This document shows positions 1-9,587 of a stretch of 60,179 nucleotides of DNA, one piece after another. The first letter of the stretch is position 1; each line of letters begins with the position of its first letter. The stretch comes from Chitinophaga pinensis. Its GTDB lineage: Bacteria; Bacteroidota; Bacteroidia; Flavobacteriales_D; Crocinitomicaceae. Where the stretch lies: NCBI GenBank assembly GCA_945863605.1, contig CAMAZP010000019.1:1-60179 (forward strand), read 5' to 3'. The position numbers and the translations under genes are program-made. The notes under the pieces were generated by a model. That model did no database searches, had not been told where the DNA came from, and saw only the letters and a program-made list of their open reading frames with translations.

Positions 1-1
1 A

Positions 2-283
2 TGGAATTTGTGTGCAGTATTTCTAGCTGAAAATAAAACAACAGCTATTTCTTGTGAAAGATTCATAAAAAAACAAAAGTCAAAAGTGTTGATAGAAAAA
101 CTATGCAACCCAGAATTTAAAATGGATGGAAAATTAGCTCAGTTGGTTATCCCGTATGTACGGGACGCATATTCGGGATTAATTAGAGGGTCTCATTCCG
201 TAAATACGGAACTGAAGGGGGAGCAAAAGACTAGCAGAAATGTTAGCCTTTTTTTTTGTTTTACCATTGTAACACAATCATAA
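2..283 (+). CDS. GIY-YIG nuclease family protein, C-terminal part (cut by left edge)
   Basis: The gene enters from the left edge; the frame is open from base 2 and ends with TAA at 281-283. The first 35 codons match the end of small GIY-YIG proteins: a trailing strand followed by the conserved helix (CERFIKKQKSKVLIEKL), where stand-alone members have E-K/R-x-I-K-K. The catalytic GIY and YIG strands must lie upstream. After this helix comes a 55-residue low-quality tail (from about base 115) that reads through a tRNA-like stretch, a feature I recall for stand-alone Bacteroidota GIY-YIG ORFs. Role in these bacteria is not established; the fold cuts DNA. TTG at 8 is not the true start. Certain about the domain, unsure about the tail. 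Confidence 0.6.
   Translation, partial: WNLCAVFLAENKTTAISCERFIKKQKSKVLIEKLCNPEFKMDGKLAQLVIPYVRDAYSGLIRGSHSVNTELKGEQKTSRNVSLFFCFTIVTQS
231..260 (+). terminator. Possible rho-independent terminator after the GIY-YIG gene
   Basis: CTAGC and GTTAG can pair (one G-U) around a short AGAAAT loop and are followed directly by a run of nine T. It overlaps the end of the GIY-YIG reading frame. Bases 284-567 downstream hold no gene that I can see; they are AT-rich with only a TAATTTTG box at 556-563 right before ctaA. Confidence 0.4.
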
Positions 284-567
284 ATTAAATAATGTATGAT
301 TCAATATTTCTATGTTCAATCTATTAAACATTATAAAGTCATAGAAATACTTTGAAGTTATTTAAATCAATCCATATGAAATTAAATTTTTAGTTGTTTT
401 CAAGATTAATTGATTAGCTATTTTGATAACTTCATAATCTAATTTATTATTCTAAATAAATTGTAAACCAAGTTTATAATTATTTGTTTTTGATATAAAG
501 CTAAATTATTTGTTTGCTAAACTTCTTTTTTTAAACTCGATTTCCTCACATTGACTAATTTTGATAA

Positions 568-1575
568 ATGAAATTCTCTAAACTTTTTGTTCGTTTTAAT
601 TGGGTAACCTTAATCCTAATTTATCTTGTCGTTGTCGCTGGAAGTTTTGTTCGAATTTCGGGCAGTGGCATGGGATGTCCTGATTGGCCGAAGTGTTTTG
701 GTCAATGGGTTCCTCCAACAGAAGTATCAGAATTACCACCTGATTACAGAGAAACATATTTGTTGAAACGCCAGAAAAAAGTAGAGAAATTCTGTAAATT
801 TTTAAATGCAATTGGTTTAAAATCAACAGCTGAGCGAATAAAAAATGATCCTACTGTTTATGTAGAAGAAGCGTTCAATACTCGAAAAACTTGGACGGAA
901 TATATCAATCGTTTGGTTGGTTTTCTAGCTGGAAATTTTATGCTTTTAGGGTTTTTCTGGATAGTTTTAAAGTATAGAAAACATAAAATTCTGTGGCTGT
1001 CAGCATTGAATTTGGTGTTAATTTTAATCGAAGCATGGTTTGGTTCTATTGTTGTTGCCACTAATTTAGTTCCTTGGACAATTACTTTTCATTTACTTTT
1101 GGCGCTGGTAATCATTGCTTTACAACTCTATATAATACGAATTATCAGTCCAGTTCAAAAGATCAATCTTCCTATTGAAATAACATTAAGAATATTAGTT
1201 TTTGTTGTTTTCGCAATTACTTTTTATCAAATGTTTTTGGGAACACAAGTGCGTGAATACATTGATGAACTAACCAAGCAAGGATTTGGTCGTGAAACAT
1301 GGACGGATAAACTAGGATTGTCTTTTTACATTCACCGTAGTTTTTCGTGGTTGGTTTTAATTCTTTTGGCTTTTATCGCATGGAAAAATGAACAAACTCA
1401 CAAATATTTAATCATCCGTTCCTCATTTTTGATTTTAGTTTTAGAACTTATTTCTGGTGTACTTTTAGCTTATGCTGATATGCCCGGATTAGTGCAAACG
1501 TCGCATTTGGTTTTTGCTTCCATTCTTTTTGGTAGCTTGTGGATGGCAACATTACGAATGAAAAAAATGAATTAA
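568..1575 (+). CDS. ctaA: Heme A synthase (COX15/CtaA family)
   Basis: Converts heme O to heme A for the cytochrome oxidase, in the inner membrane. The 335-aa protein has about eight hydrophobic segments and opens with the family signature (VVVAGSFVRISGSGMGCPDW) at residues 20-39. Candidate heme-ligand histidines are seen in ITFHLLLA, FYIHRSFSW and QTSHLVFA. Length and layout fit the Bacteroidota type with one long loop between TM1 and TM2. Its stop codon overlaps the start of the next gene (TAATG), so the two are probably cotranscribed although their functions look unrelated. ATG at 568 follows a TAATTTTG box by only 4 bp, which would give a nearly leaderless message if used. Confidence 0.93.
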   Translation: MKFSKLFVRFNWVTLILIYLVVVAGSFVRISGSGMGCPDWPKCFGQWVPPTEVSELPPDYRETYLLKRQKKVEKFCKFLNAIGLKSTAERIKNDPTVYVEEAFNTRKTWTEYINRLVGFLAGNFMLLGFFWIVLKYRKHKILWLSALNLVLILIEAWFGSIVVATNLVPWTITFHLLLALVIIALQLYIIRIISPVQKINLPIEITLRILVFVVFAITFYQMFLGTQVREYIDELTKQGFGRETWTDKLGLSFYIHRSFSWLVLILLAFIAWKNEQTHKYLIIRSSFLILVLELISGVLLAYADMPGLVQTSHLVFASILFGSLWMATLRMKKMN

Positions 1576-2645
1576 TGGAATTGTCATTTATTTCAAAACT
1601 CAAAGTTATTGATCTTTCAACGGTGCTTGCTGGTCCTTCAGTAGGAACTTTTTTTGCCGAATTAGGAGCTCAAGTAATAAAAATTGAAAACACAGCTAAC
1701 CCTGATGTTACGCGTTCCTGGAAGTTGCCTAGCGAAAACCAAGAATCAACTGTATCTGCTTATTTTTCATCGGTGAATTATAGAAAAGAATATTTACAAC
1801 TTAATTTAAAATCTGAAGTTGATTATTTACAATTTCTTGATTTACTGAAAGATGCTGATATTTTAATTTCAAATTTTAAGTTCGGTGATGAAGAAAAGAT
1901 GAAACTGACAGATGAACATTTACGAGCTGTTAATGAGAATTTGATTATTGGAAAAATCAATGGTTTCGGCTCTGAAAGTGATCGAGTTGCTTATGATTTA
2001 ATATTACAAGCTGAAACTGGATTTATGTCTATGAATGGGACACCAGCAAGTGGTCCAGTGAAAATGCCTATTGCTTTTATTGATGTTTTAGCGGCTCATC
2101 AGTTAAAGGAAGGATTACTTCTAGCTTTACTCGAACGACAACTTAATGGCAATGCTAAAACAATTGAAGTTTCTTTGTTCGATGCCGCAATTTGTAGTTT
2201 AGTAAATCAAGCTTCCAACTATTTGATGGCGAATAAAGTTCCTCAAAGAATTGGAAGTTTACATCCAAATATTGCACCTTACGGAGAGATTTTTGAAACT
2301 AAAGACCAACAATTAATAACGTTTGCGATTGGTTCAACGATTCATTTTGAGAAACTTTGTACTTTTTTAGGATTAAAAAATTTAATAACTGACATTCGTT
2401 TTTCAAGCAATCAAAATCGTGTTATCAATCGACAACTTTTATTTGAAATTTTGCATGAAAGAATCGTTGATTTTACGGCAGATGAACTGTTAACAAATAT
2501 GTTGCAACAACACGTTCCAGCTGGGAAAATTAAAAACTTAGAAGCTGTTTTTGCTGAGAAAAAAGTACAAGACTTAGTTCGGTCAGAAATGATTGATCAA
2601 AAAGTAACCAAACGTTTAACCTCAATTGCCTTCAAATGGAAATAG
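1575..2645 (+). CDS. CaiB/BaiF family CoA-transferase
   Basis: Class III CoA-transferases move CoA between carboxylic acids through an aspartyl-CoA thioester. The protein shows the family N-terminus (VIDLSTVLAGPSVGTFF and GAQVIKIEN), the DLILQAETGFMSMNG stretch and the region with the catalytic aspartate (FIDVLAAHQ) followed by the LFDAA helix. An upstream in-frame start at 1539 exists, but ATG at 1575 fits better: it overlaps the ctaA stop by one base and puts the conserved VIDLS strand near the N-terminus. At 356 aa it is slightly short compared with formyl-CoA transferases of about 400 aa. Substrate cannot be read from the sequence; alpha-methylacyl-CoA racemase-like activity is another possibility. 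Confidence 0.85.
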   Translation: MELSFISKLKVIDLSTVLAGPSVGTFFAELGAQVIKIENTANPDVTRSWKLPSENQESTVSAYFSSVNYRKEYLQLNLKSEVDYLQFLDLLKDADILISNFKFGDEEKMKLTDEHLRAVNENLIIGKINGFGSESDRVAYDLILQAETGFMSMNGTPASGPVKMPIAFIDVLAAHQLKEGLLLALLERQLNGNAKTIEVSLFDAAICSLVNQASNYLMANKVPQRIGSLHPNIAPYGEIFETKDQQLITFAIGSTIHFEKLCTFLGLKNLITDIRFSSNQNRVINRQLLFEILHERIVDFTADELLTNMLQQHVPAGKIKNLEAVFAEKKVQDLVRSEMIDQKVTKRLTSIAFKWK

Positions 2646-3070
2646 AAATTCGATCGCCCAAAAGTGAAGTAGAGTGGGAGCAGTACTACAGTTTGCGTTA
2701 CCGAATACTTCGTCAACCATGGAATCAACCGCGGGGAAGTGAACGAAATGAAGGTGATGAAATTGGTTTGCATTTCGCTTTGTATGAAAATGAAATCCTC
2801 AAAGCAATTGCAAGATTAGATATCAATGACGAAAAAAGTGCCCAGGTTCGATTTATGGCCGTTGAAACTGAAATTCAACGAAAAGGATATGGAAAACAAG
2901 TAATGTTGGCAATTGAAAACTATTGTAAATCAATTTCTATTTCTGAAATCGTTTTGCACGCAAGGGAAATTGCCATACCTTTTTACGAAAGTTTAGACTA
3001 TCAATTAGTAGAAAAATCACATTTACTTTTTAATGAAATTCAACATCACTTAATGTCTAAAAAAGTTTAA
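2636..3070 (+). CDS. GNAT family N-acetyltransferase
   Basis: A 144-aa single-domain protein of the ElaA/YitI-like GNAT type. It has the N-terminal RYRILRQPW segment common to that subgroup, beta-4 with RFMAVE, the acetyl-CoA loop RKGYGKQ and a C-terminal strand (IVLHAREIAIPFYESLDY). The gene overlaps the CoA-transferase by 10 bp and ends the three-gene run ctaA-CoA transferase-GNAT. Acceptor unknown. Bases 3071-3247 after it contain no gene. Confidence 0.85.
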   Translation: MEIEIRSPKSEVEWEQYYSLRYRILRQPWNQPRGSERNEGDEIGLHFALYENEILKAIARLDINDEKSAQVRFMAVETEIQRKGYGKQVMLAIENYCKSISISEIVLHAREIAIPFYESLDYQLVEKSHLLFNEIQHHLMSKKV

Positions 3071-3247
3071 ATATTACATTTCTAGTTCATTTATGATTAG
3101 ATTTTTATTTTATATCTTATTTTTTCAAACACATTTTATAAATGCTAGTAAATAAAAGTATAAGCAAGGAATTGAATATTATTTATTCGAAGAACTTTAC
3201 TTTTTATAGATTAATTCAAAAAAACATTTTGCATGTAATGTAAGAAA

Positions 3248-4105
3248 TTAGAAAGCAATTTCAATTTCATAAAGCATCGATTTTTCACCATCATTATCTG
3301 AAGCAACGAAAAAACGATTTCTATCATTTGTTTGGCAAATTGCTTCCAATTTTATTGGTTCAAGTTGTTCATTAATGATGAAAGGTTCATATTCTAACGT
3401 AAATTCCTCCTTTAATTCTTGAATATTAAAAGTAGTAATTACACTTCCAATAATTTCACCATCATTATACCAATCACGTGTTTTTTCTGCACTCGCAGTA
3501 CAAAAAAAGTTACCAAATTCATCAGTGTTTACTCCAGAGATACCTAAATTACAACCTTCTAATTGATTCAATTTAAGATTGTATTTATTCGATACAAAGG
3601 TGGTGTTTTTTAACTCAAGAAAATTAAACAAATCGAATTGATTTACTTCAAAAATAGCATTTGTTCCACGATTAAAAAAGAATAATCTATTATGATGACA
3701 AGCTAATGCTTCTATATTCCAATCGTTGATTTTAACCTCATATTTAGTTCTAATAGAATTGTAAAATGGTAATAAATCAAATTGAATTTCTAAATCTGAA
3801 TCTAAATATAACAATTTTGCTGTGTTTCTATTTTTTTCTGTTGAACCAGAACCAATAACTAACAAACATCTTGAGCTATCAAAATTTATCAACGTTGATG
3901 CTTCAAAATCAGCTTTATCTTTTTTTAATAGTTCATTGATTTTTAAACTATTTGAATTAATTACTTTAACTAATTTACCAAATTGATTACAAATAGAAAT
4001 TTCATTCGCTGAATCAGAAATCATTATTAAATTACCATCATAAAACTCCATTCCAGAAACTGCAGGAACATCTATTGGAAAAGAATTAATCAGCTTAAAT
4101 TTCAT
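3248..4105 (-). CDS. DUF6929-like putative beta-propeller protein
   Basis: 285 aa, no signal peptide, strand-rich. It has recurrent motifs of the type VSGMEFYDGNLIMISDSANE, DFEASTLI, IEALACHHNRLFFFNRG and KLEAICQTNDRNRFFVASDNDGE, i.e. repeated blades with acidic D/E-A pairs, which resemble the DUF6929/SdiA-regulated-like propellers of Bacteroidota. The DUF name is from memory and moderately sure. It lies 8 bp downstream of murF-alr on the same strand and may share its transcript; no enzymatic residues are obvious. Confidence 0.55.
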   Translation of the reverse strand: MKFKLINSFPIDVPAVSGMEFYDGNLIMISDSANEISICNQFGKLVKVINSNSLKINELLKKDKADFEASTLINFDSSRCLLVIGSGSTEKNRNTAKLLYLDSDLEIQFDLLPFYNSIRTKYEVKINDWNIEALACHHNRLFFFNRGTNAIFEVNQFDLFNFLELKNTTFVSNKYNLKLNQLEGCNLGISGVNTDEFGNFFCTASAEKTRDWYNDGEIIGSVITTFNIQELKEEFTLEYEPFIINEQLEPIKLEAICQTNDRNRFFVASDNDGEKSMLYEIEIAF

Positions 4106-4113
4106 CTTTAAAA

Positions 4114-6411
4114 TTAATCATCCTCACAATAAGCCCTGTGTACTCTTTTTGAAATAGAAGTCATTACTTCGTAAGGTATTGTATCCATAGCTTTTGCAAA
4201 TGCTTCTATTGTTTGATTTTCACCTATGATTTCTACTTCCTCACCCTCAATTACATCTAATTTAGTAACATCAACGATAATCATATCCATACAAACTTTT
4301 CCAAGTATTGGACAGAATTTATTTTTTATGAAAACACCACCTTTTCCATTACTTAAACTTCTTCTGTATCCATCAGCATAACCAACAGGAATAATTGCAA
4401 TCTTCATTTTTTTTGTTGCAATAAATGTGCGAGAATAACCTATACTATCCCCAATTTGAATTGTTTTTATTTGTGAAATTTCACTTTTCCAATTAATTAC
4501 TGCTTGTAATTTTTTTTGTAAGTAAGGATTAGAAGTAATGCCATACATTCCTAAACCAATACGAACCATATCGAATTGAGCTTCAGAATAATTAGCAATT
4601 CCCTCAGAGTTTAACAAGTGGCGAATAAATGGATAAGGTACTTTATTGGAAATCCAATTACACGTTTCTTTAAAACGCGAAATTTGTAATTGTGTAAAAC
4701 GTTTATCTCTGCGATTGTCGGCATCCGCTAAATGGGAATACACACCAGCAATTCTAACCTCTGGTTGAGCTTGAATTATTTCCATCAACTTTGACAATTC
4801 TTCGCGATCAAAACCTAAACGGTGCATTCCAGTATCCAGCTTAATGTGAATAGGAAAATTTAATTTTTCCATCGAAATTAAAGTTGAAATCAACTCATCT
4901 AATTGATTTAGAGAATAAATTGCTGGTTCTAAGTTGAACTTAATACAAGCTTCAAAACCTTCCTCTTCAGGATTCATCACTAAAATAGGAATTTTTACCC
5001 CACTTTTTCGTAACTCTACTCCTTCATCTGAATATGCAACTCCTAAATATGAAATTCCTATTTTTTCTAAATACGAAGCGATTTTCTCCAAACCAACACC
5101 ATACGACTGAGCTTTCACCATCGCTAATATTTTAGTGCTTGCTTGCAACTGATTTTTGAAAACAGACAAATTTTGTTTGATGGCTGTCAAGTTGTATATT
5201 ACTTCTGTTTTATGCTGCTTTAATTTATATGAATGAGCAATTTTTTCCATTTTCGCACCGCGAGTTCCTTTCACCAAAACAACTGCATCTTTCAACTCGG
5301 CATCGGTTAATGTTGGTTTATCAGAAAAAATTAATTTATTAGGTTTGAAATCATCAATTGTCAAACGAATTTTATCTTCTAAATGGAACCATTCTTTTTC
5401 CAGACCTACAATTACAATACGTTTTTTTTCATTAGCTAAGGCCAACTGATATTCAAGAGATAGTTTTAAGGCGTCTAAATCTAAATTGTAAGTGTCATTG
5501 ATAATTGTTGAATTTTCTCGTCCCTCAAAGGTTTCTAAACGCATAGCTAGACGTGGTAGAGTAGTGATTTTAGTACTATCTAAACCTTTTAAAATTTTGG
5601 CTGTAGCAATTGCTAATAATGCTGAAACAATACTTCCACGATCTTGAAATGGGATTAATTGCATTTCTTTTGAAAACTCACCAAAGGAAGGTTGATATGC
5701 ATTTATGGAACGCATTTGCTCTTTACTAATTATAACCCCAGAACCTAAAATAGTTGTTTTTACATTTTTGAAAAGCGCCATTTTTTCTGTCAAATGAACA
5801 TCATATGAAGGGAAATTTTCTTCATGAGCTTTACTTATCGATGTTAAAATACCGATAGAGGGTTGAATCATGCGCTCTAGCGCTACCATTTCTCCCGGTT
5901 TAGAAATACCCGCCTCAATAATAGCTAGATCGCAATCCTCATGTAAATTCAATAAAGAAAGAGCAACTCCTATTTGTGAATTATAACTTTTTGGACTTCT
6001 AATAATACGATATTTATCAGAGAGCAGATGAAATAACCATTCTTTAACTGTAGTTTTTCCAACGCTTCCAGTTATTCCAATGATTGGGTATGTGAATTTC
6101 TGACGATGGTAACAAGCTAAATCTTGTAAGGCTCGAAGCGTATTTTTAACAAAAATAAATGTTGCATCGTGTAATTCTGGCAATTTTGGTTCCGAAATAA
6201 CAAATGTTCGTACTCCCTTATTGTATGCGTCATTAATGAAATCATGACCATCTCGAAAAGACCCATTCAATGCAAAAAATGCTTGATTGGGTATAGGATA
6301 AATTTTTCGTGAATCAAATTGAATTTGTTGAATTATTCCAGATTTTGATCCATGTAAAAGCTGGCCATTAATAGCTGAACAAAACTCGTTGAACGTTAAA
6401 TTTAATTTCAA
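4114..6411 (-). CDS. Bifunctional UDP-N-acetylmuramoyl-tripeptide:D-Ala-D-Ala ligase / alanine racemase
   Basis: A MurF-Alr fusion typical of Bacteroidota. Residues 1 to about 400 form the ligase: N-terminal UDP-binding part, ATP P-loop ITGSVGKTTVKEW near residue 114, then YNSQIGVALSLL. Residues about 405-765 form the PLP racemase: the PLP lysine lies in LAMVKAQSYGVG, followed by HIKLDTGMHRLGF, MVRIGLGMYGI and the VCMDMIIVDVT segment. The two halves make D-Ala and add D-Ala-D-Ala to the muropeptide in the cytoplasm. The length of 765 aa is a little under the 800 or so I expect, but no catalytic block looks missing. It overlaps tdk by 4 bp, indicating translational coupling. Confidence 0.93.
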   Translation of the reverse strand: MKLNLTFNEFCSAINGQLLHGSKSGIIQQIQFDSRKIYPIPNQAFFALNGSFRDGHDFINDAYNKGVRTFVISEPKLPELHDATFIFVKNTLRALQDLACYHRQKFTYPIIGITGSVGKTTVKEWLFHLLSDKYRIIRSPKSYNSQIGVALSLLNLHEDCDLAIIEAGISKPGEMVALERMIQPSIGILTSISKAHEENFPSYDVHLTEKMALFKNVKTTILGSGVIISKEQMRSINAYQPSFGEFSKEMQLIPFQDRGSIVSALLAIATAKILKGLDSTKITTLPRLAMRLETFEGRENSTIINDTYNLDLDALKLSLEYQLALANEKKRIVIVGLEKEWFHLEDKIRLTIDDFKPNKLIFSDKPTLTDAELKDAVVLVKGTRGAKMEKIAHSYKLKQHKTEVIYNLTAIKQNLSVFKNQLQASTKILAMVKAQSYGVGLEKIASYLEKIGISYLGVAYSDEGVELRKSGVKIPILVMNPEEEGFEACIKFNLEPAIYSLNQLDELISTLISMEKLNFPIHIKLDTGMHRLGFDREELSKLMEIIQAQPEVRIAGVYSHLADADNRRDKRFTQLQISRFKETCNWISNKVPYPFIRHLLNSEGIANYSEAQFDMVRIGLGMYGITSNPYLQKKLQAVINWKSEISQIKTIQIGDSIGYSRTFIATKKMKIAIIPVGYADGYRRSLSNGKGGVFIKNKFCPILGKVCMDMIIVDVTKLDVIEGEEVEIIGENQTIEAFAKAMDTIPYEVMTSISKRVHRAYCEDD

Positions 6412-6983
6412 TTGTGTGCATTATTAAAACAGGAACGACAAAGTGGTTTGTATTTTTCAACAGCTCCAACCAAAACTTGTCCAGATTCTTTTACCGTTCT
6501 ATTTGAAAATTGTGCTAAATTACCACAAGAAACACAAATAGCATGTACTTTCGTTACATATTCTGCGATTGAAAGTAAAGCTGGCATTGGTCCGAATGGC
6601 ATACCTTTATAATCCATATCTAAACCTGCTATAATTACACGGGCACCTTTGTTAGCTAAACTATTGCATATTTCAACTATGTGTTCATCAAAAAATTGCG
6701 CCTCGTCGATTGCTACAACTTTTTGATCTTTCCAATGCGCTAGTATTTCAGATGAAGATTTCACAATTATTGCTTCGAAATCATTACCTTGATGACTTAC
6801 AACCTTTTTCTTTGAGTAACGGTTATCAATTTCAGGTTTAAAAATAACATAAGATTGATTTGCAAATTCAGCACGACGCATTCGACGAATTAACTCTTCT
6901 GTTTTTCCTGAAAACATTGAACCACAAATAACTTCTATCCAACCATTTTGTCTTCCTTCAGCAGGAAATTGTTCTAAAAACAT
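6408..6983 (-). CDS. tdk: Thymidine kinase (type II, TK1-like)
   Basis: Phosphorylates thymidine in the salvage pathway. The 191-aa protein has the P-loop GSMFSGKTEEL (residues 22-32), Walker B VVAIDEAQFF, the GLDMDYKGMPFGP lasso region and two zinc-binding pairs (CVSC and CRSC). Residues and length fit the tetrameric cytosolic family. ATG at 6981-6983 is the first start, and the gene is the upstream member of the tdk-murF/alr(-propeller) run with a 4-bp overlap. Confidence 0.95.
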   Translation of the reverse strand: MFLEQFPAEGRQNGWIEVICGSMFSGKTEELIRRMRRAEFANQSYVIFKPEIDNRYSKKKVVSHQGNDFEAIIVKSSSEILAHWKDQKVVAIDEAQFFDEHIVEICNSLANKGARVIIAGLDMDYKGMPFGPMPALLSIAEYVTKVHAICVSCGNLAQFSNRTVKESGQVLVGAVEKYKPLCRSCFNNAHN

Positions 6984-7151
6984 ATCTATTTAAATTGTTA
7001 ACATTTATTTTAATAAGTAATTGATAATTTATTATTCAATGACTAATGTAGTATTTAACTTTGGTCATTAAAAATCGTTATTATGTTTGATCTTACTGCT
7101 AATACGTTAGCAACTTTACAAATTTGTTGATAAAAACTAAAATATATATAT

Positions 7152-8210
7152 ATGAAATACCTCATTAAAGACTTTGAAATATTACTTGAAAAAATTGAAA
7201 ATGGTACAATTGACTTAGCGGAATTAGAAATTTTTGTCAATAACTCTAGAGAATTGTATGAACGCTTAGTGATCGTTCGCTATAAAGTATATGCTGATTC
7301 AGTGTTGGGTACTAAAACACCTTTGATTGATGAACAAGAAAATGTCTTGAATACCCTAAAAAATCAAGAAATTGTAGAAACAGAAAAGGCACAAGAAACA
7401 ACATTTGATTTTTCATTATTCGAGGAAGCAACTAACAATGATGCTACTAAAGTGGAAGCTGTAGTTGAAACCATAAAAGAAAATGATGATGAATCCATCT
7501 CAATGGACTTTCAAATTAAAGCAGAAGAGGAGGGGGAAATAGAAACGATTGAAGATATTTTCACTGATGAAACTCTTTCAAATGAAGAATTAAATGAAAC
7601 ACTAACTATAAATGAACCTATTTCTTTATTTAATGAATCCGCAATACCTTCAACCAACGAATACGTTCAACCAGAAATTGAAACTGAAAAAAAACCAGTT
7701 ACGACTAGTAATTTCGACGAAGTAGAATTCCCAACTCCTATTTTTGCAAATACTCCAACTGAAGTAACACACGAAGCAGCTCCAATCGAAGAAATAACAC
7801 ATGAAGTTGTAGAATCAATTGTAGAAACACTGATTATTGAAACACCTGAAAGTTATTCTGAGCAGGTTAACCTATCGGAATATAGCGCTGATAATGAACA
7901 TTATTTAGCCGAAAAAATAAAAAAAATAGAAACAAATGTTCGTCAAAGTTATTCGATAGTTCCTTTAGATACTTTGATTGGATCATTTAGCTTGAACGAA
8001 AAATTACAATTAATAAATGAATTGTTTGGAGGATCCAGTGATGAATTTTCTTCCTCAATAAAACGATTGGATGCGCAAATTAACTTAGTGAGTGCGCGTT
8101 CATTATTGGCTGAAATGGCAGTAAATCATACATGGGATTTAGAGAGTGAGATAACTGAAGAATTCATCCTTAAAATTTGTAGACGTTTTGCGAATAGTAC
8201 TTCTAATTAG
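7152..8210 (+). CDS. Acidic cytoplasmic protein of unknown function
   Basis: 352 aa without signal peptide or TM. Three parts are visible: an N-terminal helical region (1-60, EILLEKIENGTIDLAELE), a long very acidic low-complexity middle (about 80-250, rich in E, T, P, I) and a basic/helical C-terminal domain (265-350) with PLDTLIGSFSLNEKLQLINELFGG. That C-terminal block recurs in other Bacteroidota proteins of unknown role (recollection). ATG at 7152 follows a (AT)n run. The gene end overlaps the start of the M28 peptidase by 23 bp, so the two are probably coupled. No function is assigned. Confidence 0.7.
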   Translation: MKYLIKDFEILLEKIENGTIDLAELEIFVNNSRELYERLVIVRYKVYADSVLGTKTPLIDEQENVLNTLKNQEIVETEKAQETTFDFSLFEEATNNDATKVEAVVETIKENDDESISMDFQIKAEEEGEIETIEDIFTDETLSNEELNETLTINEPISLFNESAIPSTNEYVQPEIETEKKPVTTSNFDEVEFPTPIFANTPTEVTHEAAPIEEITHEVVESIVETLIIETPESYSEQVNLSEYSADNEHYLAEKIKKIETNVRQSYSIVPLDTLIGSFSLNEKLQLINELFGGSSDEFSSSIKRLDAQINLVSARSLLAEMAVNHTWDLESEITEEFILKICRRFANSTSN

Positions 8211-9444
8211 TCTTTCTTTTTCACTTCAAATTGTCGCTCAAACTGCTCGCGTAATAAAATTCACTGAACAGTTGTGCTCGCCCGAATTTCATGGTCGTGG
8301 ATACGTAAATAATGGTGATTCCATTGCGGCGAACTACATTGCCAAAACTTTCCAAGAAATTGGTTTAAAAGCACTTAACGGAACTTATTTTCAATCGTTT
8401 TCATTTCCTGTGAATACTTTTCCAAATAATATGGAAATTATAATCGGAGATAAAAAATTGACACCTGGTGTTGATTTTATTGTTGATCCATCCTCTGGAA
8501 AAGGTAAAGGAACCATGGATTTTCAAACCTTAGGGATTGATGAACTGTACACTGGAAATTTTAATCTACTAAAGATTGATAATAAGAAAATGTTCTATTT
8601 TTCGAATGTTAACTATAAAGGTGATACTATTAAGAAAGTGAAAGAAAATCTAGTTAAAATCGCAAAGTATGCTCCGGTAATTGAAGTTGTAAATACGAAA
8701 TTTACATGGTCCGTTTCAGGAAAAGTTTATAATTTTCCATTTATACAAGTTCAAGAATCAGTTTTTAATAATAGCTTTCAAGCAAATTCTAGTGTAATTT
8801 ACTCCATCGATGCACAGATAAAAAATCACACTGCTCGCAATGTAATTGGTTATCTACCTGCAATAAAAAAGACGAAAAAAACCATAATGATTACAGCGCA
8901 TTACGACCATTTAGGAAGAATGGGAGCTGCAACTTATTTTCCAGGTGCAAACGACAATGCTAGTGGAAATGGAATGTTAATTTCACTTGCTGAAAAGTTA
9001 AAAACCAAAAGATTAAAAAACTATAATTTACTTTTTGTTGCTTTTGCTGGAGAAGAAATAGGATTGCTAGGTTCAATGTATATGGCAGCTAATCCGATCA
9101 TTGATTTGAAAAGCGTTCAGTTTTTGTTGAACCTAGACATTATGGGAAGCGGCGAAGAAGGAATTACAGTCGTAAATGCAACGCTATTCCCTGAGGAATT
9201 TACACGTTTGGAGCGCATCAACAAGGATAAAAATTACCTAGTTCAAATCAAAAAACGTGGTCCTGCTGCCAATTCTGATCATTATTTCTTTACACAAGCG
9301 GGAGTTCCTGCATTCTACATCTACACGATGGGGCCAAACAAACACTATCACGATATTTATGATACTTATTACGAACTTAGTTTCAGCGCCTTTGGAAATC
9401 TTTCTAATTTATTAGAGGAATTTTTAAGAAATTTTAAGCAATAA
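8188..9444 (+). CDS. Secreted M28 family zinc aminopeptidase
   Basis: A two-zinc aminopeptidase of the M28 type. Metal and catalytic residues are seen in ITAHYDHLG, PGANDNASG, FAGEEIGLLGS (the E-E pair), LNLDIMGSG and SDHYFF. The N-terminus (RIVLLISLSFSLQIVAQ) is a signal peptide, so the enzyme acts in the periplasm or outside. No ATG is available: the frame opens at 8155 and TTG at 8188 is the best start, giving a 418-aa precursor; CTG at 8155 is the alternative. The start lies within the end of the previous gene. It probably digests peptides for nutrition. Confidence 0.88.
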   Translation: MRIVLLISLSFSLQIVAQTARVIKFTEQLCSPEFHGRGYVNNGDSIAANYIAKTFQEIGLKALNGTYFQSFSFPVNTFPNNMEIIIGDKKLTPGVDFIVDPSSGKGKGTMDFQTLGIDELYTGNFNLLKIDNKKMFYFSNVNYKGDTIKKVKENLVKIAKYAPVIEVVNTKFTWSVSGKVYNFPFIQVQESVFNNSFQANSSVIYSIDAQIKNHTARNVIGYLPAIKKTKKTIMITAHYDHLGRMGAATYFPGANDNASGNGMLISLAEKLKTKRLKNYNLLFVAFAGEEIGLLGSMYMAANPIIDLKSVQFLLNLDIMGSGEEGITVVNATLFPEEFTRLERINKDKNYLVQIKKRGPAANSDHYFFTQAGVPAFYIYTMGPNKHYHDIYDTYYELSFSAFGNLSNLLEEFLRNFKQ

Positions 9445-9587
9445 AAAAATGTGAGTTGTTAGAAATTTTTTAATCACTTTAAATATTTCAAATTAAGCTG
9501 TACGATTAATTCAATTTCTATTTTTTACAACAACTAGTTAAGATTTGAAATCAATCTGCCACTTTAACATTTAAAGTAACATTTTTA

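Noticed and set aside
131..215. Intact tRNA gene near the left edge
   Set aside because: A D-arm-like segment and hairpins exist, but no acceptor stem or T-arm can be drawn.
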